DNA of 64,000 nt from NCBI GenBank assembly GCA_036500345.1, contig DASYCE010000028.1, positions 1 through 64,000 of the forward strand, written 5' to 3'. The position numbers and the translations under genes are program-made. Under the pieces are notes generated by a model. It was given only the letters and a program-made list of their open reading frames with translations, searched no databases and was not told the origin of the DNA. This stretch comes from Gemmatimonadales bacterium. Lineage in GTDB: Bacteria; Gemmatimonadota; Gemmatimonadetes; Gemmatimonadales; GWC2-71-9. Every line of letters starts with the position of its first letter. Positions within the stretch are counted from its first letter, which is position 1. This document shows, one piece after another, positions 24,005 to 33,171 of this stretch.

Positions 24005-26356
24005 ATGCTCGCATTCGCATTGTTGCTTGCCGGCTCGATCCAGGGAGCCGGCCCAGGAGATCCGCATGTCTACGCCGGCCGGGCCGGCCAGACAGCAGTC
24101 AAGCCGCCGAGGCTGGACGGGGCGGCGACGATCGACGGGGTGCTCGATGAGCCGCAGTGGCAGCAGGCGGCGATTCTCACCGGATTCTCGGAATTCACCC
24201 CGGTAGATGGCGTTGCGGCGTCCGATTCCACCGAGGTACGGATCTGGTATTCGTCGACCGCCCTCTACATCGGGGTCAAGGCGCTCGACAAGAGCGGGGC
24301 GGTGCACGCCACCGTCGCGGCGCGCGACCAGATCTTCAATGACGACAACGTGCAGATCTACCTGTCGACATTCAACGACGGACGGCAGGCGACGCTCTTC
24401 GCCGTCAATCCGCTCGGCATCCAGGGCGACGGCGCGGTGAACGAGAACGGATCGATCTCGTGCAACGGCATGTCGAACTGTGCCACGCAGACGCGCCAGC
24501 CGCCAAATCTCTCCCCCGATTTCGTCTGGGAATCAAAGGGGCATGTCACGCCGGACGGATACCAGGTCGAGATCAGGATTCCGTTCCGGAGTATCCGCTT
24601 CCAGCAGGCGAAGACCCAGACGTGGGGACTCAACGTCTTGCGCGTGGTGCAGCGGAGCGGGGAAGAGCAGACGTGGACGGCGACGCGGCGCGGAGCATCG
24701 TCGTTTCTTGCCCAATCTGGCCAGCTCGAAGGACTGACCGACCTCGATGCGGGGCACGTCCTCGATGTCGTCCCCACCGTGACGTCGCGCGTCGACTACG
24801 GCCCGCCGCCCGGAAGCAGGGACTGGCAAACGAGCGGCGGGTCACCGCAGATCGGTGGGGATCTCCGATACGGGCTGACCCACAACCTCACGCTCAATGC
24901 GACGGCGCATCCCGACTTCTCGCAGGTCGAAAGCGACGTCCCGCAATTCGCCTTCGATCCCCGTCAGGCGATCTTCTATCCTGAAAAGCGCCCCTTCTTT
25001 CTCGAGGGCGCGGAACAGTTCGACGCGCCGTTCGGCCTGATCTACACCCGGCGGATCGTGCAGCCGGTCTTCGCCTCGAAGCTCACCGGGAAGACGTTGG
25101 GGACGCAGATCGGTGTCCTCGCCGCGGTCGATGACCGGCTCGCATCCAACTTCGGCGACAATCCGGTCTTCCTCATTGCGCGGCTCGCCCGCGATCTCGG
25201 TCCCGGGTCACGCGTCGGCCTCGCGTGGACCGAGCAGCACGACGGCCCGGAGACCAATCGGGTCGGTGGATTCGACGGGCGTATCGTGTTCGGCAAGGTG
25301 AACTCGATTGCGTACCAGGGCGCGTTCGCGCACGACGACAACGGCACCACCACCAACAACGGCGATGCGTGGGCGGTCTCATATCACCGCGACGGCGCCC
25401 ACTTCCGCATGAACTACGGCTTCTCGGGGATATCGCCGGATTTCATCACGCGCTCGGGATTCATCGGCCAGGCGGGTGTCGGCAACGCGCAGCTCAGCAC
25501 CAGCTACACCTGGCTCCGGCAGCATCGCGCCATCCAGTCGCTCACGTTCGAGATCGTCCCGTCGGCGCACTGGACCTACGAGGATCTGGTCCATGGCGGC
25601 CCGATGCAGAACCGGTACCTGCACTTCAATCTGAACGCGCGCATGCAGGGCGGCTGGGCTGCGGGGCTCTCGTATTTCCAGGAGAGCTTCGGCTACGACC
25701 CTTCGATCTTCACCAACTACGGACTGTTGCACCCCGACGGTTCGATCACGCCGTTCACCGGCGGCAACGACCGGCTCCCCAATCACGATTACGTGGCGTC
25801 GTTCAACACTCCGGCGTGGCGGCACTTCGATTTCGCGATGTTCGTGCTCGGCGGGCTCACCGACGAGAACTACTTCGAATGGGCGCGGGGACGAATCGTC
25901 ACCGGGTCGCTGTCGGCGGACTACAAGCCGACTGACAAGCTCCGCTTCAATCTCAGCTACAACCACACCCAGGTCTTCCGGCCGAGCGACGGGTCGCGGG
26001 TGGTGACGCAGATCGTGCCGGTCTTCACGGCGATCTACCAGCTCTCGCGGGCGGTTCAGCTCCGGGTCATTTCGCAGTACGCGCTCAACGATCAGGATTC
26101 GTTGCGGGACGATTCGCGGACCAATCTCCCGATCGTGCTTCGCGGGGCGGATGGGACGTATTCCCGTGCCTCGGCGTTCACCAGCGGCGTGCTGCAGACG
26201 AACTTTCTCTTCACCTTCCTCCCGAATCCGGGAACGGTCGCATATCTGGGTTACGGCACCGTCGATCAGCGCCCGGATCTCGACGGCCGCGCTCTGCTCG
26301 GCCCGACGCAGAGCTCGTTCTTCCTCAAGGTGTCGTACCTCTTCCGAAGGCAGTGA
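24005..26356 (+). CDS. CBM9/DUF5916 exported protein, outer-membrane barrel type
   Basis: 783 aa. Signal peptide (MLAFALLLAGSIQG...), an N-terminal family-9 carbohydrate-binding-like domain (about 35-215: TIDGVLDEPQW, VRIWYSSTALYIGVKA, NDDNVQIYLSTF) and a C-terminal DUF5916 region rich in amphipathic strands, starting near PDFSQVESD and EKRPFFLEGAEQF and ending with an aromatic strand SYLFRRQ. Family members are probably outer-membrane proteins in glycan or peptide uptake, but have no established function. The ATG at 24005 is chosen because it starts the signal peptide; the frame is open to 23909. A second DUF5916 protein is at 63014. Confidence 0.85.
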   Translation: MLAFALLLAGSIQGAGPGDPHVYAGRAGQTAVKPPRLDGAATIDGVLDEPQWQQAAILTGFSEFTPVDGVAASDSTEVRIWYSSTALYIGVKALDKSGAVHATVAARDQIFNDDNVQIYLSTFNDGRQATLFAVNPLGIQGDGAVNENGSISCNGMSNCATQTRQPPNLSPDFVWESKGHVTPDGYQVEIRIPFRSIRFQQAKTQTWGLNVLRVVQRSGEEQTWTATRRGASSFLAQSGQLEGLTDLDAGHVLDVVPTVTSRVDYGPPPGSRDWQTSGGSPQIGGDLRYGLTHNLTLNATAHPDFSQVESDVPQFAFDPRQAIFYPEKRPFFLEGAEQFDAPFGLIYTRRIVQPVFASKLTGKTLGTQIGVLAAVDDRLASNFGDNPVFLIARLARDLGPGSRVGLAWTEQHDGPETNRVGGFDGRIVFGKVNSIAYQGAFAHDDNGTTTNNGDAWAVSYHRDGAHFRMNYGFSGISPDFITRSGFIGQAGVGNAQLSTSYTWLRQHRAIQSLTFEIVPSAHWTYEDLVHGGPMQNRYLHFNLNARMQGGWAAGLSYFQESFGYDPSIFTNYGLLHPDGSITPFTGGNDRLPNHDYVASFNTPAWRHFDFAMFVLGGLTDENYFEWARGRIVTGSLSADYKPTDKLRFNLSYNHTQVFRPSDGSRVVTQIVPVFTAIYQLSRAVQLRVISQYALNDQDSLRDDSRTNLPIVLRGADGTYSRASAFTSGVLQTNFLFTFLPNPGTVAYLGYGTVDQRPDLDGRALLGPTQSSFFLKVSYLFRRQ

Positions 26357-26390
26357 GGCGGAGTGTGATCACCTCGGCGATACCAGCAAC

Positions 26391-26425
26391 AGAAAGCGCG
26401 CGAACCACCTGGTCCGCGCGCTTCT
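26391..26425. terminator. Bidirectional hairpin between convergent genes
   Basis: AGAAAGCGCGCGAACC (26391-26406), loop acct, GGTCCGCGCGCTTCT (26411-26425). Nearly perfect 15-bp stem with A-rich left and T-rich right edge, placed between the DUF5916 gene and the CocE-type gene that converge on it. Confidence 0.65.
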
Positions 26426-26461
26426 GATTCTGAGCCGCCGGGATTTGGCGACTGGCCGAGC

Positions 26462-28570
26462 CTACCGCGGGATGATCGGCAGCGTCACGTAGGTCGGATG
26501 TGCCGCGTCGTGGAGAATTCGTTGATGCGCCGGGACGAACGTCGAATCGGTCTCGTTATTCCCCCCGGTGTTCAGGTTGCGGTCGTACTTGGGGAAGAGC
26601 GCCGACGAGATCGTCACGCGGAGCCGGTGACCTGGCGCGAACACCTTCGATGTGAACCAGAGGCCCATGTTGTACTCCTCCGGCTGCCCCTTCACGAGTG
26701 GCACCCCGTGGTCCATTCCTTTCCGGAACCGCGCTCGCACGAAGCCATCCTGGACTCGTTCGGCATGTCCGTCCGGGAAGACGTCGAGCAGCATCACCGC
26801 CCAGTCGGTGTCCTTTGCGTCACTCGACGCCCAGACGGTCGCCGTCATTTCGCCGGTGATTTCGAGGGGCCGCGTCAGTGGCTTCGACGTAAACACCAGT
26901 TCATCGGGCCGGGTAGCATTGAGCTGCGTGTAATCCTCGTTGAGCGACTCCTCCAGCTCACGCGAGTCGATCAGGTACGGCGTCGGGTCGCCGGGATTGT
27001 AGGTGAAGGTATCGGATGCGGCGCCCTTCGGCGGCATCGAGTCGAGCACGCCATTCCCGGAGCTGAGGTGCGCGTTGCCGGCGGACGACACAAACCACTT
27101 GGTCAGGTGCTGTTCCTTCAGGGGCCAGTCGCTTTCCTGCCGCCACACGTTGTCGCCTTGCACGAAGATGTCGACCGGCGGGAGCTTGTCGACCCCGTTG
27201 TTCCGGCCGAGGAGGTAGTGATCGAACCACCGGATCTGCAGGTCGCGATAGTTGTAGCGTGCGTCGGGGCCGTAATCGCCGGCGACGTAATCATTCCCCT
27301 TGTGTGCGCCGAGCCCCATGACGATGTGCCAGGCCGGATGATTCTTGACCTTGAGCAGCGCGTCGGTGTAGTCCATCGGCCCCCGCGAATCATCATGCCA
27401 GCCGGCAAGGGACATCGCGGGGACGTTCACCTTGTCGATGTAGGTGGTGGCCGCGTGTGAGCGCCAGTACGCATCGAGCGTCGGGTGCGCGACCCAGCGA
27501 TCCCACAGTGGCACGTCGCCGCAACCGAGGCGTTGCGGAAGCGTCGACAGCGGCAGGTGGGTGATCGCTTCGCCGATGTCGAGATCAGCGGTGTTCTTCG
27601 TCGTTCCCTGCATCATGCATGCCCAGTCCACATTGATCGGTCCGAACGCCATCTCGGCGTACGGCTCGATCTTCCACGGATCGGTCGTGGCTGCCGACGG
27701 TGCGATCGCCGCGAGATGTGGCGGGGCGCTCACGGCGGCGTACCACGCCAGGCGTCCTTCGTCCGAGTGACCGATCAGCCCGACCTTGCCGTTGCTCCCG
27801 GGGAGCTTGGCGGCATCCTCGACCGCGTCGTATCCGTCCTGGATGTCGGCGGCATAGTCGCCGAAGTCTGCGGGGTTGCCGCTCGACTTGCCGCGGTACC
27901 GGACCAGCTGCCCCACGTAGATGTATCCGCGCTCCGCCCACCAGCGTCCCGCCGCGGGATTGGTTGCACGGTACGGCGAGCGCTGCATTACCACGCCGAA
28001 GGGACCGTTGCCGGCGGGACGGACGATGTACGTCTCCAGCTTGGCGCCGTCTCGCATCGTCATGGTGCTGGTCGTATCGAAGATCACGGCATACTGCGAG
28101 TCCGACGCCGGCATCTTCCAGACTTGATAGTCCTTCTCGACCACACCAGGCGTTGAGCGCGGCACGAAGCGGTAGCGGCGATTCGGAGGCGTATTGCCGG
28201 TGTAGAGGACGCCCTCGAGTGTGTCGCGGTGCCATGCTGCGCGCATCACCGTGCTGCCATCCTGCGACAGGATCACCGAATCACCGTTCAGCGCCACCTG
28301 GTTGACCTTGAGCACCGGCTGACCGGTGCGCCGTTCGATGAACCCCACATTCCCGGAGTCGCCAGCGGCAAAATGGGCGAACGCCATGCGCCGCCACCCT
28401 TCGAAGCCGAACTTCGGTTTCGCGCTGAGCGCGATGTAGACATCCCACTCGCCTGCGAGATTCCCGTTGCGGCGATTGCTTCGCGCGGCGAGCGTCGTTG
28501 TCGCCACAGCGAGCACGAGCACCACGGCGAGCCAGCGGGCACCGCGGTGACGCCAATGCAGATCCTTCAT
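26462..28570 (-). CDS. CocE/NonD family hydrolase (X-Pro dipeptidyl-peptidase S15-like), exported
   Basis: 702 aa, last gene of the six-gene operon. N-terminal hydrophobic signal or anchor (about 11-27), a lipocalin-like segment to about 130, then an alpha/beta-hydrolase of the CocE/S15 class and the C-terminal jelly-roll (PepX_C, about 490-700, PTYVTLPIIPR end). Catalytic residues: Ser in GHSDEG (GxSxxG), Asp in GWHDDSRGP and His in GLGAHKG. Members cleave esters or Xaa-Pro peptides; here the context of dipeptidase and permease favours a peptide or amide substrate. Starts with ATG overlapping the permease stop by 4 nt (28567-28570). Confidence 0.87.
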   Translation of the reverse strand: MKDLHWRHRGARWLAVVLVLAVATTTLAARSNRRNGNLAGEWDVYIALSAKPKFGFEGWRRMAFAHFAAGDSGNVGFIERRTGQPVLKVNQVALNGDSVILSQDGSTVMRAAWHRDTLEGVLYTGNTPPNRRYRFVPRSTPGVVEKDYQVWKMPASDSQYAVIFDTTSTMTMRDGAKLETYIVRPAGNGPFGVVMQRSPYRATNPAAGRWWAERGYIYVGQLVRYRGKSSGNPADFGDYAADIQDGYDAVEDAAKLPGSNGKVGLIGHSDEGRLAWYAAVSAPPHLAAIAPSAATTDPWKIEPYAEMAFGPINVDWACMMQGTTKNTADLDIGEAITHLPLSTLPQRLGCGDVPLWDRWVAHPTLDAYWRSHAATTYIDKVNVPAMSLAGWHDDSRGPMDYTDALLKVKNHPAWHIVMGLGAHKGNDYVAGDYGPDARYNYRDLQIRWFDHYLLGRNNGVDKLPPVDIFVQGDNVWRQESDWPLKEQHLTKWFVSSAGNAHLSSGNGVLDSMPPKGAASDTFTYNPGDPTPYLIDSRELEESLNEDYTQLNATRPDELVFTSKPLTRPLEITGEMTATVWASSDAKDTDWAVMLLDVFPDGHAERVQDGFVRARFRKGMDHGVPLVKGQPEEYNMGLWFTSKVFAPGHRLRVTISSALFPKYDRNLNTGGNNETDSTFVPAHQRILHDAAHPTYVTLPIIPR

Positions 28571-30000
28571 GCCACTACCCCCGTTTCAGGCATCGATTGC
28601 GAACGCCGCTGTGCGGCGATCAGGATTCCCACACCGACCAGATTCATCACCACGATCATCGCCGTGATCTTGAGCGCGAACCCGAGCACGCTCTGCACGT
28701 TGATGATCGGGAAGATCGACAGTACCACGTAGAGAACGGTCATCAGCAGCCCCGACCAGGATGCCACCCGCAGGAACCGCGATGGCCGTGGCGAGACGCC
28801 GCGCAATCCGAAGATCGGAATCGCGAACATCACGACATAGGTCAGCGCGTAGAAGATCCCGCCGGCGTTGAAGAGGAGCTGGAATGCTTCCGCCTGGCCG
28901 GTGCCGACGAGACTGAGCAGCGAGACGACGAAGGCGCAGATCGCCACCAGCACGATCGAATTGACCGGCGTGCGATACCGCGGATGCAGCTTGCTGAATG
29001 ACGCCGGCAGGAGGCGATCCCATCCCGCCACCATCGGGAGCCTCGTGACGGCGGTGAACGAGACGCTGAGCTGGGCGACGCGCATGGCGAGCGTCATCAG
29101 GATCGCGATCGTCACCAGGGCTCCCGCAATGCCGAACGGACCGAAGCCGATGCGGAGGACCTGCGGCATCGGGCCGACGAGGTCGATGTCGTTGGTCGGG
29201 ACGTAGGCGACGACCGTCGCCGTACCCAGAATGAAGAGGATCGCAATGATCGGCGCGGCGATGTACACCGACTTGCGCATCGCGCTCGCCGGCGCCCGCG
29301 TCTCGCCAGCGAGGATGGCGATGTACTCGAAGCCGCCAAGGGCGCCGAAGCCGAGCTTGCCGAGGATGTTGAGATTGTAGAGCGACAGCTTCGGCATCTC
29401 GGTCCGGAACGGGTGGAACTCGTGCAGGTGGCCGCTGGCGAGCCCGATGAACGGCAGGATGATCAGCGCGCCGAAGATGATCAGCATGAAGACGCCGCCG
29501 ACATTGTGCACCCACTTGCCGACCGCGAGGCCGATCGTCGCGGCAACGGCCATCAGCGTGAGGATGATCGCCGACGACAGCGCGACGAACCAGGTGCTCG
29601 ACGTCATCCACGCGGCACTCGGTCCGATGGCATACGCCAGATAGGTGGCGCACTGGATCCCGATCTCGGACGTGAAGAGGATCACGTAGAGCCAGAGATT
29701 CCACGCCAGCAGAAATCCCACGGTCGGATTGAACCCGAGCTTCGCCCACTGATAGAGGCCGCCTTCGAGCGGCATCAGCTGGTTGAGGTAGATCACGACG
29801 GCCGTCATCGGCACGTAGAACAGGATGAGCGCGAGCATCCAGAAGACCACATGCGACGGGCCGAGCTTGCCGGCGACGCCGATCCAGGTGAGGCCGATGA
29901 TGAAGAGGATCTGTGTCAGTGCCAGGTCGCGGACGCCGAGCTCCTTCTTGAGCTCGGCGCTATGCGCTTCGACTCGCGCCTCTTCCTGGGCCAGACTCAT
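28567..30000 (-). CDS. APC superfamily amino acid permease
   Basis: 477 aa with 12 predicted membrane helices. N-terminal substrate site on helix 1 is seen as LTWIGVAGKLGPSHVVFW; the conserved EYIAILAGETRAP segment of helix 6 to loop (about 235-247) is typical of the APC group of amino-acid/polyamine antiporters and symporters. It likely imports the product or substrate of the operon's peptidases. The ATG at 30000 overlaps the dipeptidase stop (ATGA); the upstream frame to 30039 is within that gene and rejected. Confidence 0.87.
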   Translation of the reverse strand: MSLAQEEARVEAHSAELKKELGVRDLALTQILFIIGLTWIGVAGKLGPSHVVFWMLALILFYVPMTAVVIYLNQLMPLEGGLYQWAKLGFNPTVGFLLAWNLWLYVILFTSEIGIQCATYLAYAIGPSAAWMTSSTWFVALSSAIILTLMAVAATIGLAVGKWVHNVGGVFMLIIFGALIILPFIGLASGHLHEFHPFRTEMPKLSLYNLNILGKLGFGALGGFEYIAILAGETRAPASAMRKSVYIAAPIIAILFILGTATVVAYVPTNDIDLVGPMPQVLRIGFGPFGIAGALVTIAILMTLAMRVAQLSVSFTAVTRLPMVAGWDRLLPASFSKLHPRYRTPVNSIVLVAICAFVVSLLSLVGTGQAEAFQLLFNAGGIFYALTYVVMFAIPIFGLRGVSPRPSRFLRVASWSGLLMTVLYVVLSIFPIINVQSVLGFALKITAMIVVMNLVGVGILIAAQRRSQSMPETGVVA

Positions 30001-31382
30001 GCCACCCCCTCGCCGAGCGCCTGCCAGAGCCGCGCCCACGAGGCGAGCCCCTCGTGCAGGCGGTGCACGCGGAAGAATTCATTGGGCGCGTGGAAGTCTT
30101 CGTCGCCGGTGGAGAACGAGAAGTACACGGTATCCAACCCCATGAGACGCTGGAAGATTTCGGCGAGGGGGACGGTCCCACCCATTCTAACGATCAACGG
30201 AGCCACCCCGTAAGTGGCAGCGAGCGCTCCGGCCGCGGCCTTGAGAACCGGGTGATCACGATCGATGTGCGCCGGCCGGGCACCGTGATCGGCGGGGCGC
30301 ACGGTGAGTGTCACGCCGGGAGGGAGATGCTCCTCGAGGTGACGGGTGACCAGTGCGACGATCTCGTCCGGCTCCTGGTCGGGGACCAGTCGGCAGGTGA
30401 TCTTGGCGTGCGCCGCCGACGGAACGACGGTCTTCTGCCCCGGGCCCTGGTAGCCGCCCCACATCCCGTTGAGTTCGAGCGTGGGGCGAGTCCACTGGCG
30501 TTCGAGCGTCGTGTACCCCGCCTCGCCGATCGCCGCGGGAGCACCGACCTGGGCGAGATACGATGACTCGTCGAACGGCAACCCGGCAATGTCGGCGCGT
30601 TCCGCCATACTGAGCTCGCGCACGCGATCGTAGAAACCCGCCACGGCGATGCGCCCATTCACGTCGTGCAACGACGCGATCAATCGGGCCATCGCATGCA
30701 ACGGATTCGCGACGCTGCCGCCATGACGACCTGAATGGAGGTCCTTCGCCGCCCCGCGCAGCGTGAGCTCGAGCCCCGCCAGGCCGCGATTCGCCACCGT
30801 CAACGACGGTTCGTTGATCCGCCACATCGCGCCGTCGGCCGAGACCAGGACATCGGCCGCGAGCATCTCGCGATGTTGTACCACGAACCCCTCGAGGTGG
30901 CGCGACCCGATCTCCTCTTCGCCCTCGATCAGGAACTTCACGTTGATCGGCAGCGCCTTCTGCACGGCGAAGAACGCCTCGGCGACCTTGATCGGGATCA
31001 GCATCGGTCCCTTGTCATCGGAGACGCCGCGCGCGTACAGGCGACCGTCGCGCAGCGTGGGCCGGAACGGCGGCGACTCCCACAACTCGATCGGATCTTC
31101 CGGCTGCACATCGTAGTGCCCGTAGACCAGCACCGTCGGTGCGCCCGGCGCGCCGAGCCATTCGGCGTAGACGATGCTCGCGCCCGGCGTCGGCATGATC
31201 TTCACGGTGAGCGGGCCGGCACGCTCGAGCTTTGCCGCGACCCACGCGGCGGCGGTGTTGACGTCGGCAGCATGGGCGGGATCGGTGCTCACGCTTGGAA
31301 TCGACGCGAATTCCACGAGCTCGCCGAGAATGCGGTCGTGATTCGCCGCGAGCTGCGCGAGAACGGCGTCGATCGCGGTCAC
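29997..31382 (-). CDS. M20 family metallodipeptidase
   Basis: 461 aa. Zinc dipeptidase of the M20 (carnosinase/PepV-like) group, cytoplasmic. Metal and catalytic residues: His and Asp in VYGHYDVQPED (about 79-89), Asp in VSDDKGP, the Glu-Glu pair in EGEEEIGS and His near the C-terminus in SFSTGDEDFHAPNE. The dimerisation domain lies at about 200-310. Starts with GTG overlapping the SDR stop by 4 nt and overlaps the permease start by 4 nt, so it is translationally coupled on both sides. Confidence 0.9.
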   Translation of the reverse strand: MTAIDAVLAQLAANHDRILGELVEFASIPSVSTDPAHAADVNTAAAWVAAKLERAGPLTVKIMPTPGASIVYAEWLGAPGAPTVLVYGHYDVQPEDPIELWESPPFRPTLRDGRLYARGVSDDKGPMLIPIKVAEAFFAVQKALPINVKFLIEGEEEIGSRHLEGFVVQHREMLAADVLVSADGAMWRINEPSLTVANRGLAGLELTLRGAAKDLHSGRHGGSVANPLHAMARLIASLHDVNGRIAVAGFYDRVRELSMAERADIAGLPFDESSYLAQVGAPAAIGEAGYTTLERQWTRPTLELNGMWGGYQGPGQKTVVPSAAHAKITCRLVPDQEPDEIVALVTRHLEEHLPPGVTLTVRPADHGARPAHIDRDHPVLKAAAGALAATYGVAPLIVRMGGTVPLAEIFQRLMGLDTVYFSFSTGDEDFHAPNEFFRVHRLHEGLASWARLWQALGEGVA

Positions 31383-32146
31383 TTTCCGCCGTCGATCGAG
31401 AGGACCTGTCCGGTCACCCAGCCGATGGATTCCGATGCAAAGAAGAGCACACCGTTGGAGATGTCATCCACCGACCCGAGCCGCTTGAGCGCGATCTTGT
31501 CGATGAGTGCCCGCTGTCCCTCGGCACCGTACGATTCCCACTGCCGCTCCGTCGTGGGATTCGACCGGACAAATCCCGGCGCGATGTTGTTGACGGTGAT
31601 CCCCCACGGCCCGAGTTCGTGCGCCAGCTGCCGGGTGAGGCCGATCTGCGCCGCCTTGGCCGATGCATACGCCTGGATGCCGGTGAGTGAAATGCCGAGA
31701 CCGGCGCCGCTCGAGATGTTGACGATGCGGCCGAAGTTGCCGCGCTTCATCCCGGGAGCCACCGCCTGGGTGCAGTAGAACGCGCCGCTCACGTTTACGT
31801 CGAAGATCGCCTGCCATTGTGCGGGAGTGACTTCTTCGAGCGGCTGCCCCACCTGGCCCAGTACACCGCCGGCGTTGTTGACGAGGATGTGGACCTGTCC
31901 CGCGGCCCTCGACGCATCAGCGACAACCTGGTTGACGGCGCTCGTGCTGCTCACGTCGACGATGCGACCGGTGCACTCGCCGCCCACTGACCGGCAAAGC
32001 CGTTCCGTCTCGGCCACCTCGTCGGCGAGCACGTCGCACGCCCAGACGGCAGCGCCATGTTGCGCGAGTGCCACCGCGATGGCGCGCCCGAAGCAATGAG
32101 CCGCGCCGGTGACGATCGCGGTTTTTCCATTGAAATCGAGATTCAT
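31379..32146 (-). CDS. Short-chain dehydrogenase/reductase (SDR family)
   Basis: 255 aa, classical SDR length. NAD(P)-binding TGAAHCFG at 13-20, NNAGG at 90-94, catalytic Ser near 146, Tyr 160 and Lys 164 (YASAK). The second glycine of the TGxxxGxG motif is cysteine here (position 18), a modest deviation. Its C-terminus carries the family's WVTGQVLSIDGG. Probably oxidises or reduces a hydroxy/keto intermediate of the operon's pathway. Fourth of six coupled genes if counted from the transporter end. Starts with ATG overlapping the reductase stop. Confidence 0.88.
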   Translation of the reverse strand: MNLDFNGKTAIVTGAAHCFGRAIAVALAQHGAAVWACDVLADEVAETERLCRSVGGECTGRIVDVSSTSAVNQVVADASRAAGQVHILVNNAGGVLGQVGQPLEEVTPAQWQAIFDVNVSGAFYCTQAVAPGMKRGNFGRIVNISSGAGLGISLTGIQAYASAKAAQIGLTRQLAHELGPWGITVNNIAPGFVRSNPTTERQWESYGAEGQRALIDKIALKRLGSVDDISNGVLFFASESIGWVTGQVLSIDGGK

Positions 32147-33171
32147 GAGGCCAGTGTGTCGAGGTTGTCGAGAGCGAGCGGCCGGATGCCACGCTCGATG
32201 TCACCGATCAGCGTGACCACGCGCGACGTCAACGGCGTGGCAACGGCGCTCTCCGCGCCGAGGGTCACGACGATGCCGAGTTGCGCGTGCACTTCGGTGG
32301 GGCGCTTCCGGATGGCGAGGTCGCGCCAGATGCCGCTGTGGGTCTTCGCCGATTTGCGATTGTGTGCCACGAGATGGTCAAGCGACTGCTCCGCGGCCCC
32401 CGTCGGCGCGTCGGGGAGATACGCCGCCGGATCGAATCCGTCGAACGCTTCCGGGCGAATTCCGCGTGCCTTCGCAACCGCCAGGATTTCCCGCGCCAGC
32501 GCGATGTAGAGGTGCCGGTATTCCGGCCGCGCCAGCGCGTCGGCGATCGAATCGTTGGTGAGCGCGGTGGCGAACAGCATCGCGCCGTATGCTTCCTTCC
32601 CCCACAGATAGCCGAAGATGTTGTCGGTGGTGAAGGCGCGCTCGTCGAAATCGCGCCACGCGTCGCGCAGCGCGCTCACGCGCGGCGAGATTCGTGATGC
32701 TGGCGGCCCGAACGCTTCGCCCACCGTGACCGTGCCGCGGCCGCCGTAGAGGAGCACGCCGGGCTCGATATAGTCGGCGCCGAAGTTGACGAACGATCCA
32801 ACGGTTCGCCGTTCGCCGGCGATCGTCGCGATCTCGAGTTCGTTCAAGCCGTTCTGCGCCGAGACAATGGCTCCGGAATCGGTGAGGTGTGGCAGCAGGG
32901 CCTGCACCGCGGGGACCGTGTGCTGTGCCTTGGTGGCGAGGACGATCGTGTCCCACGATCCGCGAATGGTATCGGGGGTCCACGCCGGCGCCGTGGCGGT
33001 GAAGTCGGCGATCGGTCCGGTGATGCGAAGCCCGGAACGGTTGATCGCGTCAACGTGCTCGGCGACGTTGTCGACCAGCGTCACGTCGTGGCCGGCGCGG
33101 GCAAGGAAGGCGCCGATCGTTCCACCGATCGCGCCGGCCCCCCAGATCAGCGACCGGCTCTTGGTCGTCAC
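32143..33171 (-). CDS. ApbA/PanE family 2-dehydropantoate 2-reductase-like oxidoreductase
   Basis: 342 aa. Rossmann-fold NADPH oxidoreductase: glycine-rich GAGAIGGTIGAFLARAGHDV at about 11-30, the N-terminal domain to about 180 with VLATKAQHT and ISAQNGLNE, and the ApbA C-terminal helical domain with KEAYGAML. The PanE reaction makes pantoate for coenzyme A, but paralogues in catabolic operons reduce other 2-keto acids. With no pantothenate genes nearby, the second is more likely here. Starts with GTG overlapping the creatininase stop by GTGA (33168-33171). Confidence 0.85.
   Translation of the reverse strand: MTTKSRSLIWGAGAIGGTIGAFLARAGHDVTLVDNVAEHVDAINRSGLRITGPIADFTATAPAWTPDTIRGSWDTIVLATKAQHTVPAVQALLPHLTDSGAIVSAQNGLNELEIATIAGERRTVGSFVNFGADYIEPGVLLYGGRGTVTVGEAFGPPASRISPRVSALRDAWRDFDERAFTTDNIFGYLWGKEAYGAMLFATALTNDSIADALARPEYRHLYIALAREILAVAKARGIRPEAFDGFDPAAYLPDAPTGAAEQSLDHLVAHNRKSAKTHSGIWRDLAIRKRPTEVHAQLGIVVTLGAESAVATPLTSRVVTLIGDIERGIRPLALDNLDTLAS

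Noticed and set aside
22568-24307. 579-codon minus-strand frame
   Set aside because: Antisense to HrpB and the DUF5916 gene start; typical high-GC shadow.
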